Assembly (NCBI GenBank): GCA_013306675.1
Contig: JABLUY010000043.1
Location: 1 to 64,000, forward strand
Direction: 5' to 3'
DNA: 64,000 nucleotides
From: Thraustochytrium sp. TN22
Taxonomy: Eukaryota; Sar; Bigyra; Thraustochytrida; Thraustochytriidae
This document shows, one piece after another, positions 39,467 through 48,030 of the stretch. The notes below the pieces were generated by a model. That model saw nothing but the letters and a program-made list of their open reading frames with translations, had not been told where the DNA came from and made no database searches. The first letter of the stretch is position 1, and every line of letters begins with the position of its first letter. The translations under genes were made by a program, and so were the position numbers.

Positions 39467-40843
39467 TCACCTCTTCCACATTGCGTCACGAAGATCCTTC
39501 GTGGTAATGGCCAAGGCGCGCTCGCGCAGCACGCGCTGCATCTCGGACACGCTCTGAGCGAGACGCAAGGGTTGGCCCACTAGGCTGAGCAAATGCGCAC
39601 AAGCGTCCACGAAGACGTCCGTGTCCCATGGTGAGCGCGTGGCGTCCAGAAGGCCTGGGATGAGACAGTTCATCCAAACGAGGCGCGCCACCTCAACGCG
39701 CACGCAGCCGACGAGCGCCGTCTCGACCCAGTCCAGGACAAGTGAGGAGACCTCAACGTGGTCGTCGCTGCTCGCCGCGCGCGCACGGTGCTCCTCGGTG
39801 AGTCGGCGCACGCTGTTCGCGAGGTCCGAGTCGCGCTCAGCAAAGCGGTCCCAGACGCGTTTGGCGACCTGGAAGGCGAGCCCGCGCGGCGGCAGCACGG
39901 TCCGCAGGCGCTCCAGCATGCCCAGCAGAGCCACGTCCGTGCAATATCCATCCATGTCCGCTGCGAGCATGACACAGAGCGGCGCGAGCGGCCGGTGCTG
40001 GCGACCCGTCATGCAGTAGTGCATGTTGAGCACCGCCTCGCAGCGCGTCCGCAACGGCGTGAGGCCGCCTGCATCATTGCCGAGGCTCGCCTCGCGCAAG
40101 GCGTCGTCCACGGCGCGCTCCACAAGTGCGTGCACCGCGCTGAGCCGCGCGTCAGGCGCCGCGTCGGGCACGGCCTCGGGCACTGCGTCCTCTGCGTGGG
40201 CTCCCAGATTCCGTGCCACCTCGCGCTCGCACTCCTGCACCACGTGCTCCCTCCAAAGGACCTCGTGCAGCACGTACCGGCGCACCGAGCGCGGCAGCGA
40301 GCGCCCGCGGCAGGACTGCAACAGTGCGGCGCGGTCCTCCGGGTGCAGCGCTTGCCAATGGCCCGCGGCCTCTTGCACCAAGGGCAGCTCGAGGCCTTGG
40401 CCGGCCAAGTCGGCCGCCAGCAGGTCGCCCAGGGTGTCGGCCTCGGGCGTGGCCTGCAGAGGACCGGACTCGCCAGCCCGAGCTCGCCTCTGAGCCAGAT
40501 CTGCGCAGGTGCGCGTGACCTCGTCCTGGAGCGGGTCCACACGCAGGTTTGCCCGCATGTGCTGCAGCAAGCGCGCCTCCAGCTCGCGGCGAAGCTCGTC
40601 GCGCATCTGCGGCACAAGGTACGGGACCTCGAGTAGCTTGCGATCGCGCGGCCTGTCGGCGAAGTGGGCTTCCACGACGCGCTCGCCCAGCACCTCACAG
40701 ACGACTTCCCACACCACGGGCTGCAGCGGGTTCTCTTGCTCGCGCAGGAAGCCGCGGACGCAGTCCGCCACGGCGAGGTCGAGCGCGTCGAGCCAACCCT
40801 CCCGATCCAGGAGGAGGCCACGGGCAGTGCGCAGCGTGGCCAT
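39467..40843 (-). CDS. Unrecognised all-helical protein
   Basis: A 458-residue protein starting MATLRTARGLLLDREGWLD. It is helical throughout, with no signal peptide or membrane segment. Hydrophobic positions repeat regularly (LRREL and ARLLQHM; RSVRRYVLHEVLWREHVVQE; VALLGMLERLRTVLPPRGLA). The segments around LPRSVRRYVLHEVL and NMHYCMTGRQHRPLAPLCVM faintly recall TBC-like folds, but no IxxDxxR or YxQ finger is present, so no function is claimed. Codon use matches the neighbours and the gene forms a divergent pair with the thioesterase gene, 341 bases apart. Confidence 0.65.
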   Translation of the reverse strand: MATLRTARGLLLDREGWLDALDLAVADCVRGFLREQENPLQPVVWEVVCEVLGERVVEAHFADRPRDRKLLEVPYLVPQMRDELRRELEARLLQHMRANLRVDPLQDEVTRTCADLAQRRARAGESGPLQATPEADTLGDLLAADLAGQGLELPLVQEAAGHWQALHPEDRAALLQSCRGRSLPRSVRRYVLHEVLWREHVVQECEREVARNLGAHAEDAVPEAVPDAAPDARLSAVHALVERAVDDALREASLGNDAGGLTPLRTRCEAVLNMHYCMTGRQHRPLAPLCVMLAADMDGYCTDVALLGMLERLRTVLPPRGLAFQVAKRVWDRFAERDSDLANSVRRLTEEHRARAASSDDHVEVSSLVLDWVETALVGCVRVEVARLVWMNCLIPGLLDATRSPWDTDVFVDACAHLLSLVGQPLRLAQSVSEMQRVLRERALAITTKDLRDAMWKR

Positions 40844-41184
40844 CGTTTCTGGCGCCGCTCGGCGCCGGCTCGTGCGCCGTAGCGGTCGTGCTCTTCCGGA
40901 GCCCTGTCACGCTGCGTCACGCTCGTGACAACGCCGTGCTCTTCTGGAGCCTCGTCACGGTCGCGCCGGGCTTAGCGCGCTAGGCTAGAGGCTGGCTTGC
41001 TTGCTTGCTTGCGGGTTGGTTTCATAGGCGGTACTACGGGTAACGCGCTTGGCCGCAACCCATTTTGGGCACAACGCATTTTCCACGGTCGGACCCGGCG
41101 CTCAGAGAGGGTTGACAGTGATGAGCGTGCGCAGAGCAGGCAAATCGGAATCAGCGCGGCGCCCCGGCTCGCAGGACTGGCAGG
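40844..41184. promoter_or_regulatory. Divergent promoter region with a short direct repeat
   Basis: Lies between the ATGs of the helical protein and the thioesterase. A CGTGCTCTTC(C/T)GGAGCC segment followed by GTCACG occurs twice, near 40888-40911 and 40933-40957. CTAGGCTAGAGGC and GCTT repeats follow at 40978-41010. The duplicated motif is a candidate regulatory site, inferred from repetition only. Confidence 0.4.
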
Positions 41185-42093
41185 ATGGCGACTCGGCTGG
41201 ACGAGGCCGCGACCGTGGAGCTGGTGTCCGAGTCGGCGACCGGGTCGGTGTGGCGCGCGCACGTGACGGAGGCGTACAATGTCATCACCGTCCCGAATGG
41301 CGGTCTGCTAATGGCCATCATCATGCGCGCGCTGCGCAGCGAGCAGCAGCGCGTCGAGGCCGAGACGAACGAGGACTGCCTGAGCATGCAGACGGCCTTT
41401 CTGAGCGCGGCAGACGGCGGCAAAGACTGCGAGGTTCATGTGACGGTGCTCAAGCGCGGGCGGACCATCTCGTGGCTCCGGGCCGAGCTGGTCCAGGACG
41501 GCAAGGCGCGCATCTTGGCCACGGCAGGCTTTGGCAAGTATGACGGCGGCGTGGTGCGCAACGTGGTGCCTGCCGAGGACGTCTCGTCGATGAACCAGCA
41601 GAGCGAGCGCTGGCGAACCTCTTCCGTAATCAAGGGAGACGACTTCCGCACGCTCTTCGACCGGTGGACTTGGCGCTTCGCGCCTGAGGATGCGCAAATC
41701 TTCGCGCGCATGCGCTCGGCGAGCCGCGAACCGGAACCCTGCCCGTCGCGCTTCTTCGTCTACATGTGCCATGAGGACGCCTCGGAGCCCATCACCGTGG
41801 AGTCCCTCACCGCCATCACCGACGCCGCCATCCCGACGATCAAGGCAATCCAGCCCTTTGGCACCTTGAGCTGGGTGCCGACGCTGACCTTCGACCTGAA
41901 CCTCTTCGCCAAGCCTCGCGACGATCTGCGCTGGGTCTTTTGCGAGTTCAATCTCGAGGTGGCGGGCGAGGGCCGCTGCATGCAAGGCGCCTCCATCTAT
42001 GACCCGGACACGGGCCATTTGCTCGCCCGGGCATCGCAAGGCGCGCTCAACGCCGCGGAGCAGAAGGGGCAAAAGCAGGCAAGCAACCTGTGA
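41185..42093 (+). CDS. Acyl-CoA thioesterase-like double-hotdog protein
   Basis: A 302-residue thioesterase-like protein. The N-terminal half carries the first hotdog: VWRAHVTEAYNVITVPNGGLLMAIIMRAL (about 30-60), with the NGG turn before the central helix, then strands ending EVHVTVLKRGRTISWLRAEL. The C-terminal half is the second hotdog: SLTAITDAAIPTIKAI, LSWVPTLTFDLNLF, and a DPDTGHLLARASQGAL final strand. This order is that of the thioesterase-like superfamily related to TesB. It should hydrolyse acyl-CoA or another acyl thioester; chain length cannot be read from the sequence. There is no targeting peptide or C-terminal peroxisomal signal (it ends KQASNL). Confidence 0.8.
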   Translation: MATRLDEAATVELVSESATGSVWRAHVTEAYNVITVPNGGLLMAIIMRALRSEQQRVEAETNEDCLSMQTAFLSAADGGKDCEVHVTVLKRGRTISWLRAELVQDGKARILATAGFGKYDGGVVRNVVPAEDVSSMNQQSERWRTSSVIKGDDFRTLFDRWTWRFAPEDAQIFARMRSASREPEPCPSRFFVYMCHEDASEPITVESLTAITDAAIPTIKAIQPFGTLSWVPTLTFDLNLFAKPRDDLRWVFCEFNLEVAGEGRCMQGASIYDPDTGHLLARASQGALNAAEQKGQKQASNL

Positions 42094-42099
42094 TGTGCG

Positions 42100-42137
42100 G
42101 CTAGCTAGCTAGCTCGCTAGCTCGCTAGCTAGCTCGC
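42100..42137. repeat. CTAG(CTCG) repeat
   Basis: A 38-base run of GCTAGCTAGCTCGCTAG type just past the thioesterase stop, self-complementary along most of its length. Similar short clusters recur in many spacers of this window. Confidence 0.75.
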
Positions 42138-42233
42138 CAGTCAGGGAAAGGCGGGATACACCATGGCATGGTACCGGCCGGGACTCGTTTTGTTTGCTTC
42201 GGCGTAAGTTATAAAACAAGGTATTTTACTTGG

Positions 42234-45200
42234 TTACAACAACCCCTTGCGGCGGTGCGTGCGAGCCTGCGGGTCCATCTCGTCAAGCTCCTGCTGAATC
42301 TTGACGCGCATGCGCTGCAAGACGCGCGCCGGAATGTGCTGGTGAATGTCCGCCAGCGTGTCGTCTGGCAGCTTGTACGCCTGCGGCTGCAGCAGCACGC
42401 GGGCGGCCTGGTACGCGCGCACAAGCTCCTCGGCACTTGCCGGGTCCATGGGCAGAAGGCCGGCGCGGTCGACCTGCGCGAGGAGGCCGGCGACCTTGCG
42501 GCCACGCTTGGACTGCCGCTTCTTCTTTTCCGGTGCCGCGGCCGCCTTGAGGCTGCGCCGTCGCGCTGCGAGCACCTCGACGAGGTCCTCCACCTTTTGG
42601 GCGGCGTCGGCGTCGCGACACTCGTCAATGCTCCAGTCCAGGTCGCGCGACTGCGTCAGCAGGTCATAGTAGTTATCGTCTGGCATGATGAGATCCCGCG
42701 GGATGGGGAGCCGCGCGCTGTACACGGCGAGCGCCACGAGGCGCTCCTGCGCCGTGACCGGAGTGTGCGGGAGCTCTCTACCATCGAGGCCCAGGAGCTG
42801 GGCCCAGTCCTCCTCCTCTTCCTCGCTGTCCGCGGCGCCGGTCGCACTGTCAATACCTGCCTTGACCGAGGCGATGAGAGCGTGGTAGCGCAGCCGGAAG
42901 GCATCGCCGGCACGGTCGCCGGTAAAGTGAACGTTTTCAAAAGCCTTGCTCGGCCCATGCATGGACACGTGCACCTGGTCGTGCAGGACGGCGCCGGTGT
43001 CCGGGTCGAGCATGGGGTGGCAGGCGTCGGTCGGTGGCGTCCGGTTGGGCGCGGTGGCGCGGACACGGACGCTGGGCACGAAATGCTTCGCGAGCGCCGC
43101 GGTGGCCTCCTGCTGGAGCTGCTGGAGCTGCTGCAGTGCCGGTGTCTTGGCGCGGAGGTCGTCCAGGTCGAGCAGGTCAATCGCGTCGGACGGGTCGGGC
43201 CTGCGCGCGGAGGGAATGTAGTGCTCGACCCCGGGCTCGGCATCAACAAAGAGGTGGAATCGTACGCCGTCGGGCCCCTGATACACGGGAAGCTCCTGGA
43301 GCACGCCATTGGTCTGCGGAAACATCCAGAGCCGCGCGTTGGGCGTCTTGAGTGGGTCCATGACACGAGCGCGCGTGCCCTTGTCAAAGAGAAAGGACTT
43401 GCCCAAGCAGGTCTTCTTCACAGCTCCCGGTGGCTTGGCGTCTCGTTCCGCGTCGTCTGCGTCGGCTGCATCCTTTTCCGTGTCCATGTCCGTGTCCGTG
43501 TCCGTGGCGGGCTGCTGCGAGTGTTCAAAGACCAGAGGATCGAGGCGGACGCGCAGGGCGCCGGCCTTGGTGAGGTCCACCGCCGCAACGGCAGGAGCAA
43601 AGGACTTCTGCCGAGTGTACCGCGGGAGCTCGTTCGCGTAGACGTTGGTTGCATTGTATGGGTGCTGCGCCACGACGCGCACAATGTCCTTGACGAGCGC
43701 GCCGGCGAGCGGGTGCGTCTGGAGCGCGAGCAGGGCATCAAAGCCGCCGTCCATACTCATGAGCTGTGCGTTGAGCGGGTCGACGGCGAGCTGCCGCAGC
43801 GTGAGGGCGGCGAGCATGACGTTGTGCTGGTGCGCGTCGGCGGGGTTTCCCTCACGCAGGCACTGCATCAAGATTGGTATGCCGTCCATCTTAGCGATGG
43901 TCTGCTTGGTGCTGGGCTGCGAGGCAATGCGAACCAGGTGCTCAAGCGCGATTTGCCGCATGTCGGACTCCGTCGATGTGCGCAGAAGCGTGCAGAGGAC
44001 CGCGGTGAAGCGCACCTCGTAAAACATGCGCGGCTTGCCGAACAGCATGTCGTCCATCTTGTCGTTCCAGATCTTGCGCATGGACGGGCCTGCCGGCGAC
44101 CTGCTCTGGGACGAGGTGGCGGCGGCGTTCTCGGAGCCTTCCTCGTCGGAGTCTGCCTCCTCCTCGTCGTCGTCGTCGTCGTCCTCGCCATTTGCCTCCG
44201 CGTCGCCCTCACCCCTTTCTTCCTCGTCTTGGTCGTCCTCCTCGTCCATCTCTTCCTTACTTGGGTCGTCAAAGAGCACGTACGAGAGGAGGTCGACGGC
44301 GCGCGCCTTGGCCTGTGCCAGAAAGGCGGAGGAAAAGCCAATGTAAAACAGGTCGGCGATGAAGTCGGTGTTGCGCAGCACCCCGTACACCTCGCAGCGC
44401 TGGCGGCGATGCGAACGTGCGAGCGACTTGCGGCGATCGCGGTCGGCCTTGGCCTGCAGCCTTTCGAGTGCCTGGAAGCGCACTCGCGACGCAGGGATGT
44501 CCTCGAGCTCGAGGGACTCTTCAAAGAGCTCCTGCGCGACGGCGCGCTCGTTTTTGCGTTCCACAACCTCCTCGTCAAACTTGACGAGCTGCAGCGCATG
44601 ATCGCGTTCGAGCTCCTGCTTGCTGAGCGCATGCAATTCGCTGAGCAGGCCGAGGATGACCTGGACGCGGGACGGCACGGCTGCGCGTACGGTAAGGAGA
44701 TCGTTGTCGTCACCGTGCCTGGTCGGCGGCAGGGGGAGGGCGCGCCGGCCGCCGCAGGCCTGCGCGAAGGCGTGATAGGCGTCGCACTGTGTTTCGAAGA
44801 AACCAAAGATGCGCGAGCCGAGGCGGAGGTCCTGCGGCGTCGCCTTGGTGGTCTCGAGAAGTGAGCGCTTGTAGGAGACCGCCTTATACATGTGAATTTC
44901 GGGTTCGTAGGAGACCTCCATGAGCGTGCCGGCGGTGTGAAAGTCGCGGTGGCGCTCCATGGTCTGGCGCAAGTAGGCGCAGTTGCCCCCGAGGTGGCCA
45001 GCGAGGCGGTCTGCGTAGTCGACGGTGCCGCTCCGCAGGTTGGCGGTGCTCTTGGCCCCGTCCTTGGGCGCGAGCGCACGCCAGATGAGCACGATGATCA
45101 TCTCAAAGTTGCTGGTGCCAAAGTCGCGCGAGGCGAGACGCAACACGCGAAAGAGCTCGTCCAGCTCGCGGACCGTGCCACGGCCCTCGTACAGCACGCG

Positions 45201-46748
45201 GACGAGGCGCGGCTGCTCGGCGCAAAGTGGAAGGACGCGGTCTGCGTGCGGGGCGCGATCCGTACCAGCGTCAAAGGGCGCCATGCGCGCGGCGGCCTGG
45301 CACGCGAGCGCGCGGTCGCAGAGCAGCGTTTTGGAATGGCGCATCATACTGAGCACAATAGCGAGGCCGCCTGCTAGGGCGAAGGCGTGCGGGCAGGCTT
45401 CGATGGCGCGCAGGATGCGCTCCTGGACGGTGGCCAAGGTGGACAAGCGTAGCCGCGAGATGAGGACCTGCGCCGGGCTGTCGTCGAAGACGGCATCTTG
45501 CCGCGACGCGTGCACCTGCGCGACGAGCAAGTCGACGCAGAGCGGCTCGTTCCAGGCAACGAAGTTCTTGAGCAGGCGCACGAGGCCAAGGTCGGCGGTC
45601 TCGCGCAGCGCGGCGGTGCGCAGGGCGCACTCGAGCGCGACCGCGAGCTGGGGAGGCACCTTGTCCGTGCCCACGGTCAGGTAGACGTGGGTGGCGAAGA
45701 GCTTGAGGGCGTCAACAAGGTCCGGGAGCAGGGCGTCGGGCTTGACCTCAATGAGGTGGGCTGCAGCGCACACAAAGGGCACGGCGGCACGGACGTCGGC
45801 GGCGTTGTGTAGCTGCGCCAGCAGGGTGGTGCAGGAGATGCGGTCGGCCTCGTGGCGCAGAGCGAGGAAGGACCGCGGCCACCAGGAGCACAGTAGCGCG
45901 CATGCGGCGGCCGGGTGGGCGTCAAGCGCACGTAGCACGTAGCGCACCATGGCCGGGGAGACCTCCTGCGGCTCAAGCCAGCGCAAGGTCTCCAGCACCA
46001 TGTCGGTCTCGCGAACGGCCGAGTAGGTCTCGGTGAGCGCAGCGCAGAGCGCGGTCTGGCGCCGCGGACTCAAGCCAAGGCCGCGGCTGAGCATGGTCCA
46101 CCAGGCGCCCACGGCGGCGCGGTGGGAGGCGGCCGCGGCACAGAGGCGATCAAGGAGGTCCCCCTGCAGTTCGTCCTTCCAGGGCGCGAAGTCCGGGCCG
46201 GCAGCGAACTGCCAAAGGGCCGTGGCGAAGTGCTCCGTTGAGGGCATGCGCGCGAGGGCGCGCAGCACGCGCAGCTGGCTCAACCTTGGGTCAGGTATCT
46301 GGGTCTGCAGGAACTCGATGGTGCGAAAGGCGGTCGTGCGGAAGCCAAGACGCTTGAAGCAGACGTGCATCCGAACGGGTTCAATGACCGTGCCGTAGTT
46401 GGCGGCCCAGGCGAGCTGGTACGCGTGCACGAGGTCGTCCACGGAGCTCGGCAGCGGGTCGTCGCCCAGGGTCTGTACCTCATGCGGCGCGATGAGCGGC
46501 GCTGCGCAGGTGGACTGCGAGTCGGCATCCTTGACGGCGAGGCCGTCATCCTCGTTGTCCTGGCCGGCGGCAGCGGAGGCGTCGCGGTCGAAGGTCGGCT
46601 TGCGGCGCGGCAGCAGCTCGAGCGCCACGGCTCGAAGCGAGCGGAGACGCTCCGCGCCTCGTCTCCGCTGGCGTCGCTTCCACGGCCGCAGGCGCGTGAA
46701 CTGAGGCTGCGGCGGCTCAGGCGTGGCCACGAAGACCACGCGCGCCAT
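42234..46748 (-). CDS. Very large unrecognised armadillo-like protein
   Basis: A 1504-residue protein starting MARVVFVATPEPPQPQF (ATG at 46748; a GTG lies three codons upstream). The N-terminal 500 residues are helical repeats (FRTIEFLQTQIPDPRLSQLR, LRALARMPSTEHFATALWQF). Around residues 900-1040 there is an ARM/HEAT-like stretch (MRQIALEHLVRIASQPSTKQ, then IPILMQCLR and LTLRQLAVDPLNAQLM). Between them is a long acidic Asp/Glu run (about 820-870). The last 400 residues contain a Lys/Arg patch (EKKKRQSKRGRK, about 1405-1420) that may be a nuclear signal. I know no family with this order. It is probably a scaffold or nuclear protein, but that is a guess. The open frame is uninterrupted over 4.5 kb, with codon use like its neighbours. 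Confidence 0.75.
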   Translation of the reverse strand: MARVVFVATPEPPQPQFTRLRPWKRRQRRRGAERLRSLRAVALELLPRRKPTFDRDASAAAGQDNEDDGLAVKDADSQSTCAAPLIAPHEVQTLGDDPLPSSVDDLVHAYQLAWAANYGTVIEPVRMHVCFKRLGFRTTAFRTIEFLQTQIPDPRLSQLRVLRALARMPSTEHFATALWQFAAGPDFAPWKDELQGDLLDRLCAAAASHRAAVGAWWTMLSRGLGLSPRRQTALCAALTETYSAVRETDMVLETLRWLEPQEVSPAMVRYVLRALDAHPAAACALLCSWWPRSFLALRHEADRISCTTLLAQLHNAADVRAAVPFVCAAAHLIEVKPDALLPDLVDALKLFATHVYLTVGTDKVPPQLAVALECALRTAALRETADLGLVRLLKNFVAWNEPLCVDLLVAQVHASRQDAVFDDSPAQVLISRLRLSTLATVQERILRAIEACPHAFALAGGLAIVLSMMRHSKTLLCDRALACQAAARMAPFDAGTDRAPHADRVLPLCAEQPRLVRVLYEGRGTVRELDELFRVLRLASRDFGTSNFEMIIVLIWRALAPKDGAKSTANLRSGTVDYADRLAGHLGGNCAYLRQTMERHRDFHTAGTLMEVSYEPEIHMYKAVSYKRSLLETTKATPQDLRLGSRIFGFFETQCDAYHAFAQACGGRRALPLPPTRHGDDNDLLTVRAAVPSRVQVILGLLSELHALSKQELERDHALQLVKFDEEVVERKNERAVAQELFEESLELEDIPASRVRFQALERLQAKADRDRRKSLARSHRRQRCEVYGVLRNTDFIADLFYIGFSSAFLAQAKARAVDLLSYVLFDDPSKEEMDEEDDQDEEERGEGDAEANGEDDDDDDEEEADSDEEGSENAAATSSQSRSPAGPSMRKIWNDKMDDMLFGKPRMFYEVRFTAVLCTLLRTSTESDMRQIALEHLVRIASQPSTKQTIAKMDGIPILMQCLREGNPADAHQHNVMLAALTLRQLAVDPLNAQLMSMDGGFDALLALQTHPLAGALVKDIVRVVAQHPYNATNVYANELPRYTRQKSFAPAVAAVDLTKAGALRVRLDPLVFEHSQQPATDTDTDMDTEKDAADADDAERDAKPPGAVKKTCLGKSFLFDKGTRARVMDPLKTPNARLWMFPQTNGVLQELPVYQGPDGVRFHLFVDAEPGVEHYIPSARRPDPSDAIDLLDLDDLRAKTPALQQLQQLQQEATAALAKHFVPSVRVRATAPNRTPPTDACHPMLDPDTGAVLHDQVHVSMHGPSKAFENVHFTGDRAGDAFRLRYHALIASVKAGIDSATGAADSEEEEEDWAQLLGLDGRELPHTPVTAQERLVALAVYSARLPIPRDLIMPDDNYYDLLTQSRDLDWSIDECRDADAAQKVEDLVEVLAARRRSLKAAAAPEKKKRQSKRGRKVAGLLAQVDRAGLLPMDPASAEELVRAYQAARVLLQPQAYKLPDDTLADIHQHIPARVLQRMRVKIQQELDEMDPQARTHRRKGLL

Positions 46749-47037
46749 GGTGGCCACCGCGCTCGCGTGCGCCTGCCTCGTCGTCCTTCTCTCAGGCTCC
46801 GCCTCTCACTGTCAGTGCGAGCGATAGAAAAAATCGGTGGGAACGCGCCTGACCCAACCGACACCTGCATTTTCTCTTCTTCTTCTTCTTCTTCTTCTTC
46901 TTTCGTCTCCTTCTCTCTCTTCTTCTTCATCGAGCGAGCTGCGCAGTCATCACAGCACCACGCTCAGCACAGCGCAGCGCAGCCGGGCCGGGAGAGGGAG
47001 CAGAGCAATCCATGAGGATTGCGCGGGCGGCGTGAGC
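46749..47037. promoter_or_regulatory. Divergent promoter with a (CTT)n pyrimidine tract
   Basis: A 289-base spacer between divergent ATGs. It holds an about 60-base pyrimidine tract rich in TCT/CTT at about 46871-46930, followed by CACAGCGCAGCGCAGC-type repeats. The tract lies 110-165 bases before the ATG at 47038, a likely core-promoter or leader position. Confidence 0.45.
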
Positions 47038-48030
47038 ATGGGCAGCAGCAGCCGCGCGGACGAGCTGCGCGCGGAGCTGGAGTCGTATATGCAGCATGTC
47101 CGCGGCGTAGCTGACCTGGGCGATGACTTTGAGCAGATGGTTGCGCTGCAGAGCAACGAGGACATGCAGCGCAAGGTGGAGGCCGGGCAGCAGAAGATCG
47201 CCAAGCTCGACGAGAAGCTGCGCGAGCTTGAGGAGCGAGAGGCCGAGCTGGCGAGGCCGGCGAGCGCGAGGAGCGAGGCGTCAAGAGCACCACCGCGCAG
47301 CGAGGCGCTGCTGGTTTTACCGCCGCTGGGCAAGACGGGCGGCGCACAGAGCGCGAGGAAGGCAGCCTCTGGCAAGCGGCAGCGGCGAGTAGGGCGGCGA
47401 CGACAGCGGCAGCAGGAGGAGGAGCTGGAGGCACAGAGTCAGGACCGCCTGGAGGAGGCCGAGGACGATGACGACGGCGGCGGCGGCGGCGGCAGCGGCG
47501 AGAATCACATCACGCGCAACATCGAGCTCGCGCGGTCGGCAAGCCGGCTCATGACACCGCAGGACGAGGCTCGCGTGGAGCAGCTCTTGCTCCTGGAGGA
47601 TCTGGACGATGAAGACGGCGACGACCGGAGCTTGAGAGGCCCAGAGACGGACGAGGAGGCCCGTGTGGATGCCTCGCTGCGCGCGTTGATTGGACCGAGT
47701 GAGTGGGACGCTCGGTCCGTCTTCCTGCTCGAGGACGCGTCCGTGGCGCAGGAGACGGCGCTGCCGATGCTCAAGGACGGGTCGGCGCGGTCAGAGACCA
47801 CCTCAACGCAGCCGCCCCAGCACGAGGATGAGCGGCGGCAATTGGAGCAGCGCCTGAGTGAGATCGACGAGGCGCTCAAGGCTGCAGCGGCGCGAAGTTA
47901 CGCTGTGGACTCGATGCAGTGCGAAATGCACGTGGTCCTGACGGACGCGCGCAAGGTAGTGACAGAGCATGGACTCGCCTCGGCGGCGTCGATTCATGCG
48001 GTATTATGTGAACTAGGTGTGCGCTTGTAG
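47038..48030 (+). CDS. Unrecognised coiled-coil protein
   Basis: A 330-residue protein starting MGSSSRADELRAELESYMQHVRG. Residues about 5-80 form a strong heptad coiled coil (FEQMVALQSNEDMQRKVEAG, KIAKLDEKLRELEEREAELA). The middle is basic, then acidic (EAEDDDDGGGGGG). A second helical segment near 265-285 (EDERRQLEQRLSEIDEALKA) is followed by a small C-terminal region (YAVDSMQCEMHVVLTDARK). The frame is open upstream to 46837 but that part is pyrimidine-tract translation. The stop (48028-48030) lies inside the last codons of the convergent VWA8 gene. It may be a centrosomal or kinetochore-type small coiled coil, but no family is recognised. Confidence 0.65.
   Translation: MGSSSRADELRAELESYMQHVRGVADLGDDFEQMVALQSNEDMQRKVEAGQQKIAKLDEKLRELEEREAELARPASARSEASRAPPRSEALLVLPPLGKTGGAQSARKAASGKRQRRVGRRRQRQQEEELEAQSQDRLEEAEDDDDGGGGGGSGENHITRNIELARSASRLMTPQDEARVEQLLLLEDLDDEDGDDRSLRGPETDEEARVDASLRALIGPSEWDARSVFLLEDASVAQETALPMLKDGSARSETTSTQPPQHEDERRQLEQRLSEIDEALKAAAARSYAVDSMQCEMHVVLTDARKVVTEHGLASAASIHAVLCELGVRL

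Noticed and set aside
39215-39583. Repeated Trp-Leu-Ala-Gly and Pro-Ala-Ser-Gln peptides
   Set aside because: Translations of the (CCAG)21 microsatellite in a convergent spacer.
39467-40843. TBC-domain assignment for the 458-residue helical protein
   Set aside because: Only vague resemblance; neither the arginine nor the glutamine finger is present.
42168-44864. An 898-codon plus-strand open frame
   Set aside because: Antisense to the 1504-residue gene; biased composition and no recognisable domain.
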